Below, one piece after another: positions 27,171-35,899 of a DNA stretch of 64,000 bases (positions are counted from its first letter, which is position 1; each line of letters begins with the position of its first letter). The stretch is taken from the NCBI RefSeq assembly GCF_027922325.1, contig NZ_BSFL01000003.1, positions 1 to 64,000 on the forward strand, read 5' to 3'. The translations under genes and the position numbers were made by a program. The notes below the pieces were generated by a model, which did not search any database, was not told the DNA's origin, and saw nothing but the letters and a program-made list of their open reading frames with translations. Source of the stretch: Methylopila turkensis (GTDB lineage Bacteria; Pseudomonadota; Alphaproteobacteria; Rhizobiales; Methylopilaceae).

Positions 27171-28691
27171 TCAAACCCTTCGCCAGAGATCGGGGCCGAG
27201 GAGGTGGATCGAAGCCCCGCCGGAATCCACGGCGACCGTGACCGGCATGTCCGAGACCTCGAATTCATGGATCGCCTCCATGCCGAGGTCGGCGAAGGCC
27301 AGCACGCGGGACGAGCGGATCGCCTTCGCCACGAGGATGGCGGCCCCGCCGACCGCGATGAGCGACGCGGTGCCATGGCGGCGGATCGCCTCGATCGCCG
27401 CCGGTCCGCGTTCCGCCTTGCCGATCATCGCCAGCAGCCCGGTCTGGCCAAGCAGGGCGTCCGTGAACATGTCCATGCGGCTGGCCGTCGTCGGGCCCGC
27501 CGGCCCGACCGCCTCGTCGCCCACCGCCTTCACCGGTCCGACGTAATAGATGACCCGGCCGTCGAGCGGGACGGGCAGGGGCTCGCCGCGGGCCAGCATC
27601 TCGACCATCCGCTTGTGAGCGGCGTCGCGGCCGGTGAGGAGCTTGCCGGACAGCAGCAGCCGGTCGCCGGCGCGCCAGCCTCGCACTTCGTCGCGCGTCA
27701 GCCGGTCGAGGTCGACCCGGCGCGCGCCCTCCGCGCTCCGCTCGACGACGATCTCCGGCCAGTCCGCGGCTTCCGGCGGGTCGAAGCGCGCCGGGCCTGA
27801 GCCGTCGAGCGTGAAGCGGACATGGCGGTTGGCGGCGCATTGCGGCATGAGCGCGACCGGCTTCGAGGCCGCGTGGGTGGGAAAGGTGCGGATCTTCACG
27901 TCGACGACGGTGGTCAGCCCGCCAAGCCCCTGAGCGCCGATCCCGAGCGCGTTGATACGCTCGTAAAGCTCAATCCGAAGCTCCTCGAGCTTCGACGACG
28001 GGCCGCGGCGGATCAGGTCGAGCATGTCGATCGGCTCGAACAGGGCTTCTTTCGCCAACAGCATCGCCTTGTCGGCGCTGCCGCCGACCCCGAGCCCGAT
28101 CAGCCCCGGAGGGCACCAGCCGGAGCCGAGCGTCGGCAGCGTCTCGACCACCCAGTCCGCGACCGACGAGCTCGGGTTAAGTTGCGTGAAACGCGCCTTG
28201 TTCTCCGAACCGCCGCCCTTCGCGGCGACGATCGCCTCGACCACGTTTCCGGGCGTCAGGTCCACATGGACCATGGCGGGCGCGTTGTCGCCGGTGTTGG
28301 TCCGGTCGAACAGCGGATCGGCCACCATGGTCGCGCGCAGCGGGTTGCCGGCGTCGAGATAGGCCCGGCGCACGCCCTCGTTGACGAGCTCCTCGATCCC
28401 GCGCGCGGTCGCGAAGCGCACGCCGACGCCGACCTTCAGGAACACGGCGGCGACGCCGGTGTCCTGGCACATCGGGCGCCGGCCGAGCAGCGCCATCCGC
28501 GAGTTCACGAGGATCTGCGCGATGGCGTCGCGCGCCGCCGGGCTTTCCTCGCGCTCGTAGGCCGCGCTCAGGTGCCGGATGTAGTCCGCTGGGTGGACGT
28601 GGCTGACGAACTGCAGTGCGTCGGCGACGCTCTGGATGAAGTCGTCCTCGCGGATGACCGTCTGCGGCGCGAGGGCGGGCAGGGCGGTCAC
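27171..28691 (-). CDS. Class I fumarate hydratase family (possible mesaconase)
   Basis: A 506-aa iron-sulfur hydro-lyase. Cys75 (MCQDTG), Cys193 (GWCPPG) and Cys285 (MPQCAANRH) are placed to ligate the [4Fe-4S] cluster. GLGVGGSADKAM (199-210) and the C-terminal GPTTASRMDMF are family hallmarks, joining the alpha and beta parts in one chain as in FumA/FumB. It starts at GTG 28691, overlapping the CoA-transferase stop by 4 bases (GTGA). Tight coupling to a family III CoA-transferase makes mesaconate or another C5 dicarboxylate as likely a substrate as fumarate. Confidence 0.93.
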   Translation of the reverse strand: MTALPALAPQTVIREDDFIQSVADALQFVSHVHPADYIRHLSAAYEREESPAARDAIAQILVNSRMALLGRRPMCQDTGVAAVFLKVGVGVRFATARGIEELVNEGVRRAYLDAGNPLRATMVADPLFDRTNTGDNAPAMVHVDLTPGNVVEAIVAAKGGGSENKARFTQLNPSSSVADWVVETLPTLGSGWCPPGLIGLGVGGSADKAMLLAKEALFEPIDMLDLIRRGPSSKLEELRIELYERINALGIGAQGLGGLTTVVDVKIRTFPTHAASKPVALMPQCAANRHVRFTLDGSGPARFDPPEAADWPEIVVERSAEGARRVDLDRLTRDEVRGWRAGDRLLLSGKLLTGRDAAHKRMVEMLARGEPLPVPLDGRVIYYVGPVKAVGDEAVGPAGPTTASRMDMFTDALLGQTGLLAMIGKAERGPAAIEAIRRHGTASLIAVGGAAILVAKAIRSSRVLAFADLGMEAIHEFEVSDMPVTVAVDSGGASIHLLGPDLWRRV

Positions 28692-29839
28692 GCCGCGCCG
28701 CTCCGGACCTCTCGGACGGCGCGGAACTCCGCCCGGAGCGCGTCGTCGTGCTCGCCGAGGGCCGGCACGCGGCCGAGCGCGGGCCGGCGTCCGTCGACGA
28801 TCGCGGGCGGGGCCAGAACCTCGGCGACGCCCGCCGGCGTCTCGACGGGAAGCGTGGTCGCTGCCGGATGCGCGATCAGGTCGCCGACGGTCGAGACCAT
28901 GCCGTAGGCGATCCGGGCCCGGTCGAGCGCCTCCGCCGTCTCCGCGGAGGTCCGCTCGATCAGGATGCGCTGGATGTGGGCGTCGCAGGCGGGCCGGTGG
29001 CGCACGCGCTCGACATTGACGTGGAAGCGGGGATCGTCGGCGACCGCCTCGTCGCGCAGGATCTCGCGGCAGAAGATCCGCCATTCCCGCTCGCTCTGGA
29101 TCGAGATCACCACCTCGCCGTCGGCGAGGCGGAACACGCCGTAGGGCGCGATCGACGGGTGCGCGAGGCCGATCCGCGGCGGCTCGACGCCGCCGTAGCG
29201 GCGGGTGAGGTAGGGGACGTTCATGAAATCCGCGAGCACGTCGAACAGCGACAGCTCGATATGCGCTCCCCGCCCGGTGCGGCCGCGGGCGATCAGCGCC
29301 TCGAGGATGGCGGCGTAGGCGGCCTGTCCGGTGGCGATGTCGCAGAGCGACACGCCGACCCGGCTCGGGCCGGACTCCGCCGTGCCGGTGATGGCGGAAA
29401 GCCCGGTCTCGGCCTGCACCAGCAGGTCGTAAGCCTTGCGCTCGTGATGGGGCGTGCCCGGCGCATAGCCGGAGATGTCGCAGCAGATCAGCTTCGGGTG
29501 GCGAAGCCTGAGCTCCGCCGCGCCGAAGCCGAGGCGCGCCATCGCGCCCGGCGCGAAATTCTGGATGAAGACATCGGCGTCGGCGATCATGCGCTCGACC
29601 AGCGCGTGGTCCTGCCGGTCCTTCAGGTCGACGCGGCAGCTCTCCTTGCCGCGGTTGATCCACACGAAGTAGCTCGATTGCCCCAGCACGAAGGCGTCGT
29701 AGCCGCGCGCAAAGTCGCCCTCCGGCCGCTCCAGCTTGATGACGCGGGCGCCGGCGTCGGCGAGCCGGGTGGTGGCGATCGGCGCCGCGACCGCCTGCTC
29801 CATCGCAACCACGAGAACGCCGTCCAGCGCGCCGGCCAT
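28688..29839 (-). CDS. CaiB/BaiF (family III) CoA-transferase
   Basis: A 383-aa family III CoA-transferase, moving CoA between carboxylic acids through an aspartyl-CoA thioester. The catalytic Asp is Asp138 in KAYDLLVQAETG; other family segments are NRGKESCRVDLK (62-73) and VFIQNFAPGAMARLG (90-104). Coupled by GTGA to the fumarase-type gene and followed by the thioesterase. Candidates from pathway logic are a mesaconate, itaconate or citramalate CoA-transferase; the sequence alone does not settle this. Confidence 0.92.
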   Translation of the reverse strand: MAGALDGVLVVAMEQAVAAPIATTRLADAGARVIKLERPEGDFARGYDAFVLGQSSYFVWINRGKESCRVDLKDRQDHALVERMIADADVFIQNFAPGAMARLGFGAAELRLRHPKLICCDISGYAPGTPHHERKAYDLLVQAETGLSAITGTAESGPSRVGVSLCDIATGQAAYAAILEALIARGRTGRGAHIELSLFDVLADFMNVPYLTRRYGGVEPPRIGLAHPSIAPYGVFRLADGEVVISIQSEREWRIFCREILRDEAVADDPRFHVNVERVRHRPACDAHIQRILIERTSAETAEALDRARIAYGMVSTVGDLIAHPAATTLPVETPAGVAEVLAPPAIVDGRRPALGRVPALGEHDDALRAEFRAVREVRSGAA

Positions 29840-29924
29840 GATGCCTCCGAAACCCTTGTGCCTGGCGCATGTTAGGCCGCGCCGCGGGTGTCTTAGTCAA
29901 ATCGACCTTCGGGGCAGGCGGCCG

Positions 29925-31244
29925 TCAACCGGCGTCGAGCACCGCCTCCAGCGCGCCGACCAGCATGTCGGCGTGCTCACGGGCGAGCGTCAGCGGCGGC
30001 CGGATCTTCAGCGCCTCGCCGCGTCCGCCTGCGGCCCCGATCAGGACGCCGCGGTCGCGCAGGCCGTTGATCGCGCGCGTCACCGCGGCCGGGTCGGGCG
30101 CGCCGTCGGCGTCGGCGAGCGTCACGCCGAGGTAGAGTCCCGAGCCGCGCACCTCGTGAATGACGGGGCGGTTCCTGCGCAACGCTTCGAGGCGCGATTT
30201 CATGTGGCCGCCGACGTCGGCGGCGTTCGCGACGAGGCCGCGGTCGGCGATCTCGTCCAGCACGGCGAGACCGGCCGCCGCCGCCACCGGATTGCCGCCG
30301 AAGGTGTTGAAATACCCCACGCCCGCCGCGAAGCGCGCCATCAGGTCGGCCCCGGCCACGACGCCCGCGACGGGGAAGCCGTTGCCCATCGGCTTGCCCA
30401 TGGTGGCGATGTCCGGCGTCACGCCGTGGCGCTGGAACCCCCACATGGCGGCGCCGGTGCGGCCGAAGCCGGGCTGCACCTCATCCGCGATGAACAGCCC
30501 GCCGGCGGCGCGCACGGCGTCGACGGCGGGCGCGAGGAAGCCGGCGGGGTCGGCGAACACGCCGTCGCTGGAGAAGATCGTGTCGACCAGCAGCGCGGCG
30601 ACGCCGTAGCCCTCGCGGGTCAGTCTCGCGATCGCCTCCTCGACCGCGGCGGCGAAGCTCCCGCCGACGTCGCCCTCGCCGCCGGGCGCCGGCACGGCGC
30701 GCACATGCGGCGCGAGCGCGGCGGAGGGCCGGGACGACGGCGAGACCTCGGTCACGGCGGCGGTGTTGCCGTGATAGGCCGCCTCGGTGACGATCACGCC
30801 GCGCGCGCCGGTGGCGGCTCCGGCGATCCGCAGCGCGAGGTCGTTGCTCTCGCTGCCGGTGCAGGTGAAGACGATCCGATCCAGTTCTGCGGGGAAGGTC
30901 GCCAGCAGCCGCTCGGCGTAGTCGTGCGTGATCTCGTAGAGATAGCGGGTGTGGGTGTTAAACCTCGCGGCCTGCGCGGCGATCGCGGCGGCGACGCGCG
31001 AGTTAGAATGCCCGACCGAGGGCACGTTGTTGTAGAGGTCGAGATAGCGCCGGCCGTCGGCGGTCTCGATCCAGACGTCGTCGGCCGCGACCACGTGCAG
31101 CGGCTCGTCGTAGAACAGCACCGAGGTCGGCCCGAACGTGCGGCGCCGGCGTTCGACCAGCGCCTGCGTCGCCGGCGGCAGGGCGCCGGGCGCGGCGGCG
31201 TCGAAGGCGTTGAGGGCGAGGATCTGGCGGCTCGAAGCGGTCAT
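29925..31244 (-). CDS. Class III (PLP) aminotransferase or phospholyase
   Basis: A 439-aa fold-type I PLP enzyme. The Schiff-base Lys284 lies in TMGKPMGNGFP; Asp254 (FIADEVQPGFGRTG) contacts the pyridine nitrogen; CTGSESNDLALRIA (128-141) binds the phosphate. The partner gene 28 bases upstream on the same strand is a small-molecule kinase. This pairing resembles the phosphohydroxylysine or ethanolamine-phosphate phospholyase subgroup (AGXT2L type), in which a kinase phosphorylates an amino alcohol and the PLP enzyme eliminates phosphate. A conventional aminotransferase remains possible. Confidence 0.88.
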   Translation of the reverse strand: MTASSRQILALNAFDAAAPGALPPATQALVERRRRTFGPTSVLFYDEPLHVVAADDVWIETADGRRYLDLYNNVPSVGHSNSRVAAAIAAQAARFNTHTRYLYEITHDYAERLLATFPAELDRIVFTCTGSESNDLALRIAGAATGARGVIVTEAAYHGNTAAVTEVSPSSRPSAALAPHVRAVPAPGGEGDVGGSFAAAVEEAIARLTREGYGVAALLVDTIFSSDGVFADPAGFLAPAVDAVRAAGGLFIADEVQPGFGRTGAAMWGFQRHGVTPDIATMGKPMGNGFPVAGVVAGADLMARFAAGVGYFNTFGGNPVAAAAGLAVLDEIADRGLVANAADVGGHMKSRLEALRRNRPVIHEVRGSGLYLGVTLADADGAPDPAAVTRAINGLRDRGVLIGAAGGRGEALKIRPPLTLAREHADMLVGALEAVLDAG

Positions 31245-31272
31245 CGCGGACGTCCTTCGCCTTGGCGCCGGA

Positions 31273-32256
31273 TCAGGCGTGGCGGGTCAGATAGCGCTCG
31301 GCGAGCGCGAGCGTGCCATGAGTGTAGGGAACGCCCATGCTCTGCGCGGTCGGCGTCTCGGCATGGGAGGCGATCCACGCCGTCAGCAGCATCCGCCGCA
31401 GCATGAGGAAGGCCGGCATCATGGCGACGTCCTCCGCGCCGACCGGCGCTGCGCGGGCGTAGGCCGAAAGCCAGGCTTCCTGCAGCTCCGGAATGAACGG
31501 CTCGTGCTCCATGAAGGAGACGGAGGCCGCGAAGTCGTACATGAACCAGCTGAAGCCGCAGTCGTCGAAGTCGATCAGGCCGAGCCGCTCGCCGTCCACG
31601 AGCAGGTTCGCAGGCCTGAGGTCGGCGTGGATCAGCCCGAAGCGCTCGGGGGCTGCGCCATAGGCCCCGACGCGGCGCTTCAGCGCCTCCGCCGTCCGCT
31701 CGAGCAGCGCCCGGCCGGGCCCGTCGAGGCCGAGCCCCGCGCGCCAGTCGCCCCAGAGCGGGCGGTCGCCCAGCATGGCGTCGAAGTCCCACGTCTTGCG
31801 CCGGAAGCCGTCGGGCCGCCCCCAAACCCGGGCGTGGCCGTGAAGCCGCGCGGTGATCTGGCCCAGAGTCGCGTACCACGACGCGAGATCGTCCCCGGGC
31901 TCCGGCTCGCGGCCGCTCATGAAGGCGAAGGCCGCGACGTGCCGGACGGCGCCGTCGTCCTCGAACCCGCCGAGCAGGCCGCCGTCAACGGTCCGGATCG
32001 GCTCGGGCGTCGGCGCGACGCCGTCGGCGCGCAGCGCGTCGACCCAGGCGAGCTCGGAGCGAATCTCGTCGCTGGTGTGATAGTCCGGCCGGTGAACCCG
32101 CAGCACGACGGCGTCGCCCGAAGGGGCTTCGGCGAGGAAGGTGGCGTTTTCGGAGATGGTCAGCAGCCGCAGCAGCGCGTCAGCGGCGAGCCCCCAGAGC
32201 GGCAGCGCGCTCCGCAGCCCCGCTTCGAGCCGATTCAGGAAGGCGTCGTCGTACAT
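31273..32256 (-). CDS. Aminoglycoside-phosphotransferase-fold kinase (hydroxylysine/homoserine kinase-like)
   Basis: A 327-aa APH-fold kinase. The catalytic loop is IHADLRPANLL (209-219) with base Asp212, and the metal-binding IDFDDCG is at 228-234. It lacks features of aminoglycoside resistance enzymes and resembles the homoserine kinase ThrB / hydroxylysine kinase (AGPHD1) subgroup. ATG 32256 is 45 bases from the divergent cbiZ start. It precedes the class III PLP enzyme, suggesting sequential phosphorylation and elimination of a hydroxy- or amino-alcohol substrate. Confidence 0.85.
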   Translation of the reverse strand: MYDDAFLNRLEAGLRSALPLWGLAADALLRLLTISENATFLAEAPSGDAVVLRVHRPDYHTSDEIRSELAWVDALRADGVAPTPEPIRTVDGGLLGGFEDDGAVRHVAAFAFMSGREPEPGDDLASWYATLGQITARLHGHARVWGRPDGFRRKTWDFDAMLGDRPLWGDWRAGLGLDGPGRALLERTAEALKRRVGAYGAAPERFGLIHADLRPANLLVDGERLGLIDFDDCGFSWFMYDFAASVSFMEHEPFIPELQEAWLSAYARAAPVGAEDVAMMPAFLMLRRMLLTAWIASHAETPTAQSMGVPYTHGTLALAERYLTRHA

Positions 32257-32301
32257 CGGGGCCTCGCCGGGGACGCGCGGAAGGGTTTCACGGGGGCGGC
32301 C

Positions 32302-32976
32302 ATGACGCAACGGACGGACGACGCCCTGTTCGCGGTGACGGTCGCACGGCCCTGGCTCGTGGCGGCGTTCGCGCGGCCGCAGGCCATGCTGAGCTGGGCG
32401 ATGGAGAAGCCGGGCTTCCGCACCGCGCGGCGGGTGGCCTGGTTCGAGGTGCGCAACGCCGACCTGCCGCCAGAGGTGGACGCCTTCGCGCTGCTGAAGG
32501 GAAGGCTCGCGGACGAGGGGCTCGGCGACGCGGTCGCGATGATGACCTCGCGCGACGTGCGCCGCGCCCATGTGGGCGAAGCGGCCTTCGAGGACGTCGC
32601 CGCCCGTTCGCTCGCGACCGTCGGCCTGTCGAACGCGGCGCGGGTCGGCGAGGCGCCGGGGCCCGGCCATATCGGCACCATCAACCTGCTGACGGCGGTG
32701 TCGACACCGCTGTCGCAGGCCGGGCTGGTCGAGGCGCTGTCGATCGCGATCGAGGCCCGCACCGCGGCGGTGATGGATCTCGGCTGGCGCGTGGCCGGCG
32801 GCGTCGCCACCGGAACCGGAACCGACTGCGTGGTGATCGCGGCGCCGGCGGAGGAGGGCGAAGGCGCGCGTTTCGCAGGCCTCCACACCGACATCGGCGC
32901 GGCGATCGGCGCAGCTACATACCGCGCCATCTCCGCCGGCGGCCGCGAATGGCTCGCGGAACGCGCGGCCGGATAG
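32302..32976 (+). CDS. cbiZ: Adenosylcobinamide amidohydrolase
   Basis: A 224-aa CbiZ-family protein, which hydrolyses the aminopropanol amide of adenosylcobinamide or pseudocobalamins so the corrin can be rebuilt with the cell's own lower ligand. Visible family elements are TSRDVRRAHVGEA, GLSNAARVGE, GHIGTINLLTAVSTPLSQ and GVATGTGTDCVVIAAP. ATG 32302 starts 45 bases from the divergent kinase. It lies about 24 kb from the cob operon and is not in a cobalamin-transport context here. No cobalamin riboswitch is visible. Confidence 0.85.
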   Translation: MTQRTDDALFAVTVARPWLVAAFARPQAMLSWAMEKPGFRTARRVAWFEVRNADLPPEVDAFALLKGRLADEGLGDAVAMMTSRDVRRAHVGEAAFEDVAARSLATVGLSNAARVGEAPGPGHIGTINLLTAVSTPLSQAGLVEALSIAIEARTAAVMDLGWRVAGGVATGTGTDCVVIAAPAEEGEGARFAGLHTDIGAAIGAATYRAISAGGREWLAERAAG

Positions 32977-33091
32977 TTTTGGATGCCTGACGGTTCCGGA
33001 TCGCTCACGCCGTCAGACCTCGCGCCCCAACGAGGCCGTACGGCTCATGGTGGCGCCCCGTTGCGATCGACAAGGCGCAGCCCAATCCGTT

Positions 33092-33187
33092 CGTCGTCCT
33101 CCGGCTTGACCGGAGGACCCATCGTCGACGTAGCGCCCGACGTACGGCATGGATGGTCCGGTCAAGCCGGACCATGACGCCGTGTTT
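33092..33187. repeat. 96-bp palindromic repeat element, copy A
   Basis: Matches 56824..56919 over the same 96-bp length, with only the middle 24 bases diverging strongly. Two hairpins: TCCTCCGG-CTTGA-CCGGAGGA and ATGGTCCGG-TCAAG-CCGGACCAT. The two loops (CTTGA and TCAAG) are exact complements. It lies downstream of cbiZ (+) and the convergent gamma-glutamyltransferase (-). The preceding 115 bases after cbiZ hold nothing recognisable. Confidence 0.95.
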
Positions 33188-33202
33188 CGACGAGATCCGA
33201 CG

Positions 33203-34792
33203 CTAGAACCCAAGCGCCAGACCGTCCTTGCGCGGGTCGGAGCCGGCGTGGAGGACGCCGGCCTCGCGGTCGATCCAGATCGCTTGCGCGCCGCCGATCG
33301 GGCCCGCGGCCGGCTCGACCGCATGGCCGAGCGCCTCCAGCTCGCCGACCGTCTCGCGGTCGATGGTCGGCTCGACCTCGAGCACGCCGTCGAAGGAGAA
33401 CGAGCGCGGCGCGTCGATCGCGGCCTGCACGTCGAGGCCGCGGTCGATGATCCCCGACAGCAGCGCCGCCTGGCCGGCCGCCTGGTAGTGGCCGCCCATG
33501 ACGCCGAACGGCGCGACGGTCTCGCCGTCCTTCCGCAGCATGCCCGGAATGATGGTGTGCATCGGCCGCTTGTTGGGGCCGATCGCGTTGGGATGGCCCT
33601 CGATCAGGCGGAAGGACGAGCCGCGGTTGTGCAGCAGCACGCCCGTCTTCGGATCGTGCCGCGCCGACCCGAACGACTTGAAGACTGAGTTGATGAACGA
33701 GACGGCGTTGCCGTCGCGATCCACGACGCAGAGATAGACCGTGTCCTGATGCTCGGGCTCGGTCCAGAGCGTCGCCTCCTGCGCGGTCTCGCGTGAGACG
33801 CGGCGGCGCAGGCTGGCGATGGTGTCGGCGGCGAGCAGCGTCGCGGTCGGGTGGGGCAGGTGGTCGATATCGCCGATGAGGTGATCGCGATGGTGGTAGG
33901 CGAGCTTGGTCGCCTCGGCGTGCAGATGCACGCGTTCGGCTTCGGAGATGTCCGGGCCGAGGTCGAAGCCTTCGAGGATGTTGAGGATCATCAGCGCGAC
34001 GACGCCCTGGCCGTTGGGCGGGCATTCGTAGACGTCGTAGCCGCGGTAATTGGCATGGATCGGCGTCACGTAGTCCGCGACCGTCTCGCCGGCGGCGAAG
34101 TCGTCGAGCGTGTGCAGGCCGCCGAGCGCCTTCAGCCGGGCGACGAGGCTTTCGGCCACGGCGCCGGCGTAGAAGGCGCTGGCGCCGTCCTTCGCGATCG
34201 CCTTCAGCGTCGCGGCCAGCGCGGGGTTCGCCACCTTCGCGCCGGCGCGCGGCGCGGCGCCGGCGAACAGATAGGCCGCGGCGGCGCCCTCGTCCTGGCT
34301 CAGCGCGTCGACGCTTTTCGCCCAGTCGTAGGCGACGCGCTGGGTGACGGGGTATCCGCTCTCGGCGTAAGCGATGGCGTCGCGGAAAAGCCGGTCGAGC
34401 GGCAGCGAGCCGTGGTCGGCGTGCAGCTTCGTCCAGGCCGAGATCGCGCCCGGCACCGTGACGGAGTGCGGGCTCATCTGGGGAATCTCATCGGTCAGGC
34501 CGGCGCTCTTCAGCGCCTCGACGGTGGCGGCCTTCGGCGCGCGGCCGCTGCCGTTCAGCGCGATCACCTCGCCGCCGGCGGGCGCGTAGAGCACGAAGCA
34601 GTCGCCGCCGATGCCGGTCATCGCCGGCTCGACCACGCATTGGGTCGCGACCGCGGCTATGGCGGCGTCGACGGCGTTGCCGCCCTCGCGCAGCACGGCG
34701 AGGCCGGCCGCGGTCGAAAGCGGATGCGAGGTCGCGATGGCGGCGTTCGGGGCCAGCATCGGGCTGCGGCCGGGGCGGAACAGGTCTCTCAT
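33203..34792 (-). CDS. Gamma-glutamyltransferase family protein (cytoplasmic)
   Basis: A 529-aa Ntn-hydrolase that self-cleaves before its nucleophile and removes or transfers gamma-glutamyl groups. The nucleophile is most likely Thr351 (EHQDTVYLCVVD), giving subunits of about 350 and 179 residues. TGIGGDCFVLY (59-69) and GGHYQAAGQAAL (near 450) are family segments. There is no signal peptide, unlike periplasmic E. coli Ggt, so it would act on imported compounds. It follows the dipeptide importer genes in the same direction, a setting like gsi glutathione importers with an N-terminal-hydrolase gene. Confidence 0.9.
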   Translation of the reverse strand: MRDLFRPGRSPMLAPNAAIATSHPLSTAAGLAVLREGGNAVDAAIAAVATQCVVEPAMTGIGGDCFVLYAPAGGEVIALNGSGRAPKAATVEALKSAGLTDEIPQMSPHSVTVPGAISAWTKLHADHGSLPLDRLFRDAIAYAESGYPVTQRVAYDWAKSVDALSQDEGAAAAYLFAGAAPRAGAKVANPALAATLKAIAKDGASAFYAGAVAESLVARLKALGGLHTLDDFAAGETVADYVTPIHANYRGYDVYECPPNGQGVVALMILNILEGFDLGPDISEAERVHLHAEATKLAYHHRDHLIGDIDHLPHPTATLLAADTIASLRRRVSRETAQEATLWTEPEHQDTVYLCVVDRDGNAVSFINSVFKSFGSARHDPKTGVLLHNRGSSFRLIEGHPNAIGPNKRPMHTIIPGMLRKDGETVAPFGVMGGHYQAAGQAALLSGIIDRGLDVQAAIDAPRSFSFDGVLEVEPTIDRETVGELEALGHAVEPAAGPIGGAQAIWIDREAGVLHAGSDPRKDGLALGF

Positions 34793-34800
34793 CGCATGGT

Positions 34801-34868
34801 CCTTGGGCGTCTGGTCCGGAGGGCGGGCTCCGGCGGCAGGTAAAGGCTATTGGTCCGGACGCCAAGGA
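34801..34868. other. Interrupted inverted repeat between importer ATPase and gamma-glutamyltransferase
   Basis: CCTTGGGCGTC (34801..34811) and GACGCCAAGG (34859..34868) are complementary apart from one extra G. Each arm is next to a TGGTCCGGA copy. It fills much of the 108-base gap between the ABC ATPase and the gamma-glutamyltransferase and may be a stability hairpin or weak attenuator in that operon. Confidence 0.45.
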
Positions 34869-34900
34869 AGGCGCCGGACGCGCTCGACCGCAAGCGTCGA

Positions 34901-35899
34901 TCAGCCGAGGGCGCGGGGCCGGTCGAGCGGATGCAGGCAGGCGAAGGCGCGCGCGCCGTCGGCCCGGAGCGCCGGATCGGTCAGGCGGCAGTCGTCCCGC
35001 GCCTCGACGCAGCGGCCGGCGAAGCGGCAGCCCTTCGGCAGATCGATCGGGCTCGGGATCTCGCCGGGCAGCGGCTCGGCGATCGGCGCGAAGAACTTCG
35101 GCGAGGCGTTTAGCAGGGCGCGGGTGTAGGGGTGGGCGGGCGCGGTCAGCACCTCGCGGGTCGCGCCGGTCTCGACGATGCGGCCGAGATACATCACCGC
35201 GATGCGCTCGCAGAGATAGGCGGCGACGCCGAGATCGTGGGTGATGAAGACGAGGCTCACCCCCATGTCGCGCTGCAGGTCGCGCAGCAGCTTCAAGAGC
35301 TGCGCCTGGGTCGAGACGTCGAGCCCGGACACCGCCTCGTCCGCCACCAGCACGGAGGGGTTCGACGCCAGCGCGCGGGCGATCGCTACGCGCCGCACCT
35401 GCCCGCCCGAGAGCGCCGAGGTGTAGCGGCCCATCATCTCCGCCGGCAGCCCGACGCGCTGGAGCAGCGCCGCGACGCGGTCGCGCCGCTCGGCACGGGG
35501 GCAGAGCCCGTGATGGTCGAGCGGCTCGGCCACGAGGTCGAGCACGGTCATGCGCGGGTTCAGCGAGCCGCGCGCGTCCTGGTAGATCAGGGCGACGTCA
35601 CGGGCGAAGCGGTCGCGGTCGTCGCCCTTGAGCTCGGCGATCTCCTTCTCGCGGAACAGCGCCCGGCCGTCGGTGGGCGCGGTGAGGCCGAGCAGCACGC
35701 GTAGCAGCGTGGTCTTGCCGGAGCCGCTTTCGCCGACGAGCGCGAGGCTCTCGCCGGGCTTGACCGTCAGGCGGACGCCGTCGAGCGCGGCGAGCTTGCG
35801 GCGCTTGCCCGCCCCGAACAGCGAGGCCGAGGCGCGGCCGATGTCGTAGGTCTTCTCGACGTCGAGCAGCCGGAAGATGTCGGTCGAGGTCGCGCTCAT
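34901..35899 (-). CDS. Dpp/Opp-type ABC importer ATPase (DppF-like), system 1
   Basis: A 332-aa importer ATPase. Walker A GESGSGKTT at about 54-62, signature LSGGQVRRVAIARAL, Walker B VLVADEAVSGLD, H-loop ITHDLGV. The C-terminal oligo_HPY domain (HPYTRALL) contains the GCRFAGRC...C...C cysteine set that binds an iron-sulfur cluster in studied Opp/Dpp ATPases. ATG 35899 overlaps the upstream ATPase stop (ATGA). The signature reads LSGGQVRR instead of the usual LSGGQRQR. Confidence 0.93.
   Translation of the reverse strand: MSATSTDIFRLLDVEKTYDIGRASASLFGAGKRRKLAALDGVRLTVKPGESLALVGESGSGKTTLLRVLLGLTAPTDGRALFREKEIAELKGDDRDRFARDVALIYQDARGSLNPRMTVLDLVAEPLDHHGLCPRAERRDRVAALLQRVGLPAEMMGRYTSALSGGQVRRVAIARALASNPSVLVADEAVSGLDVSTQAQLLKLLRDLQRDMGVSLVFITHDLGVAAYLCERIAVMYLGRIVETGATREVLTAPAHPYTRALLNASPKFFAPIAEPLPGEIPSPIDLPKGCRFAGRCVEARDDCRLTDPALRADGARAFACLHPLDRPRALG

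Noticed and set aside
28688..29900. Upstream extension of the fumarase frame through the CoA-transferase gene on -
   Set aside because: The same frame stays open for over 900 codons, but fumarase homology begins only at GTG 28691, and the CoA-transferase frame explains the upstream part.
33092..33187. CRISPR-like repeat
   Set aside because: Only one unit is present at this place, with no spacer array and no cas genes; it is a dispersed palindromic repeat.
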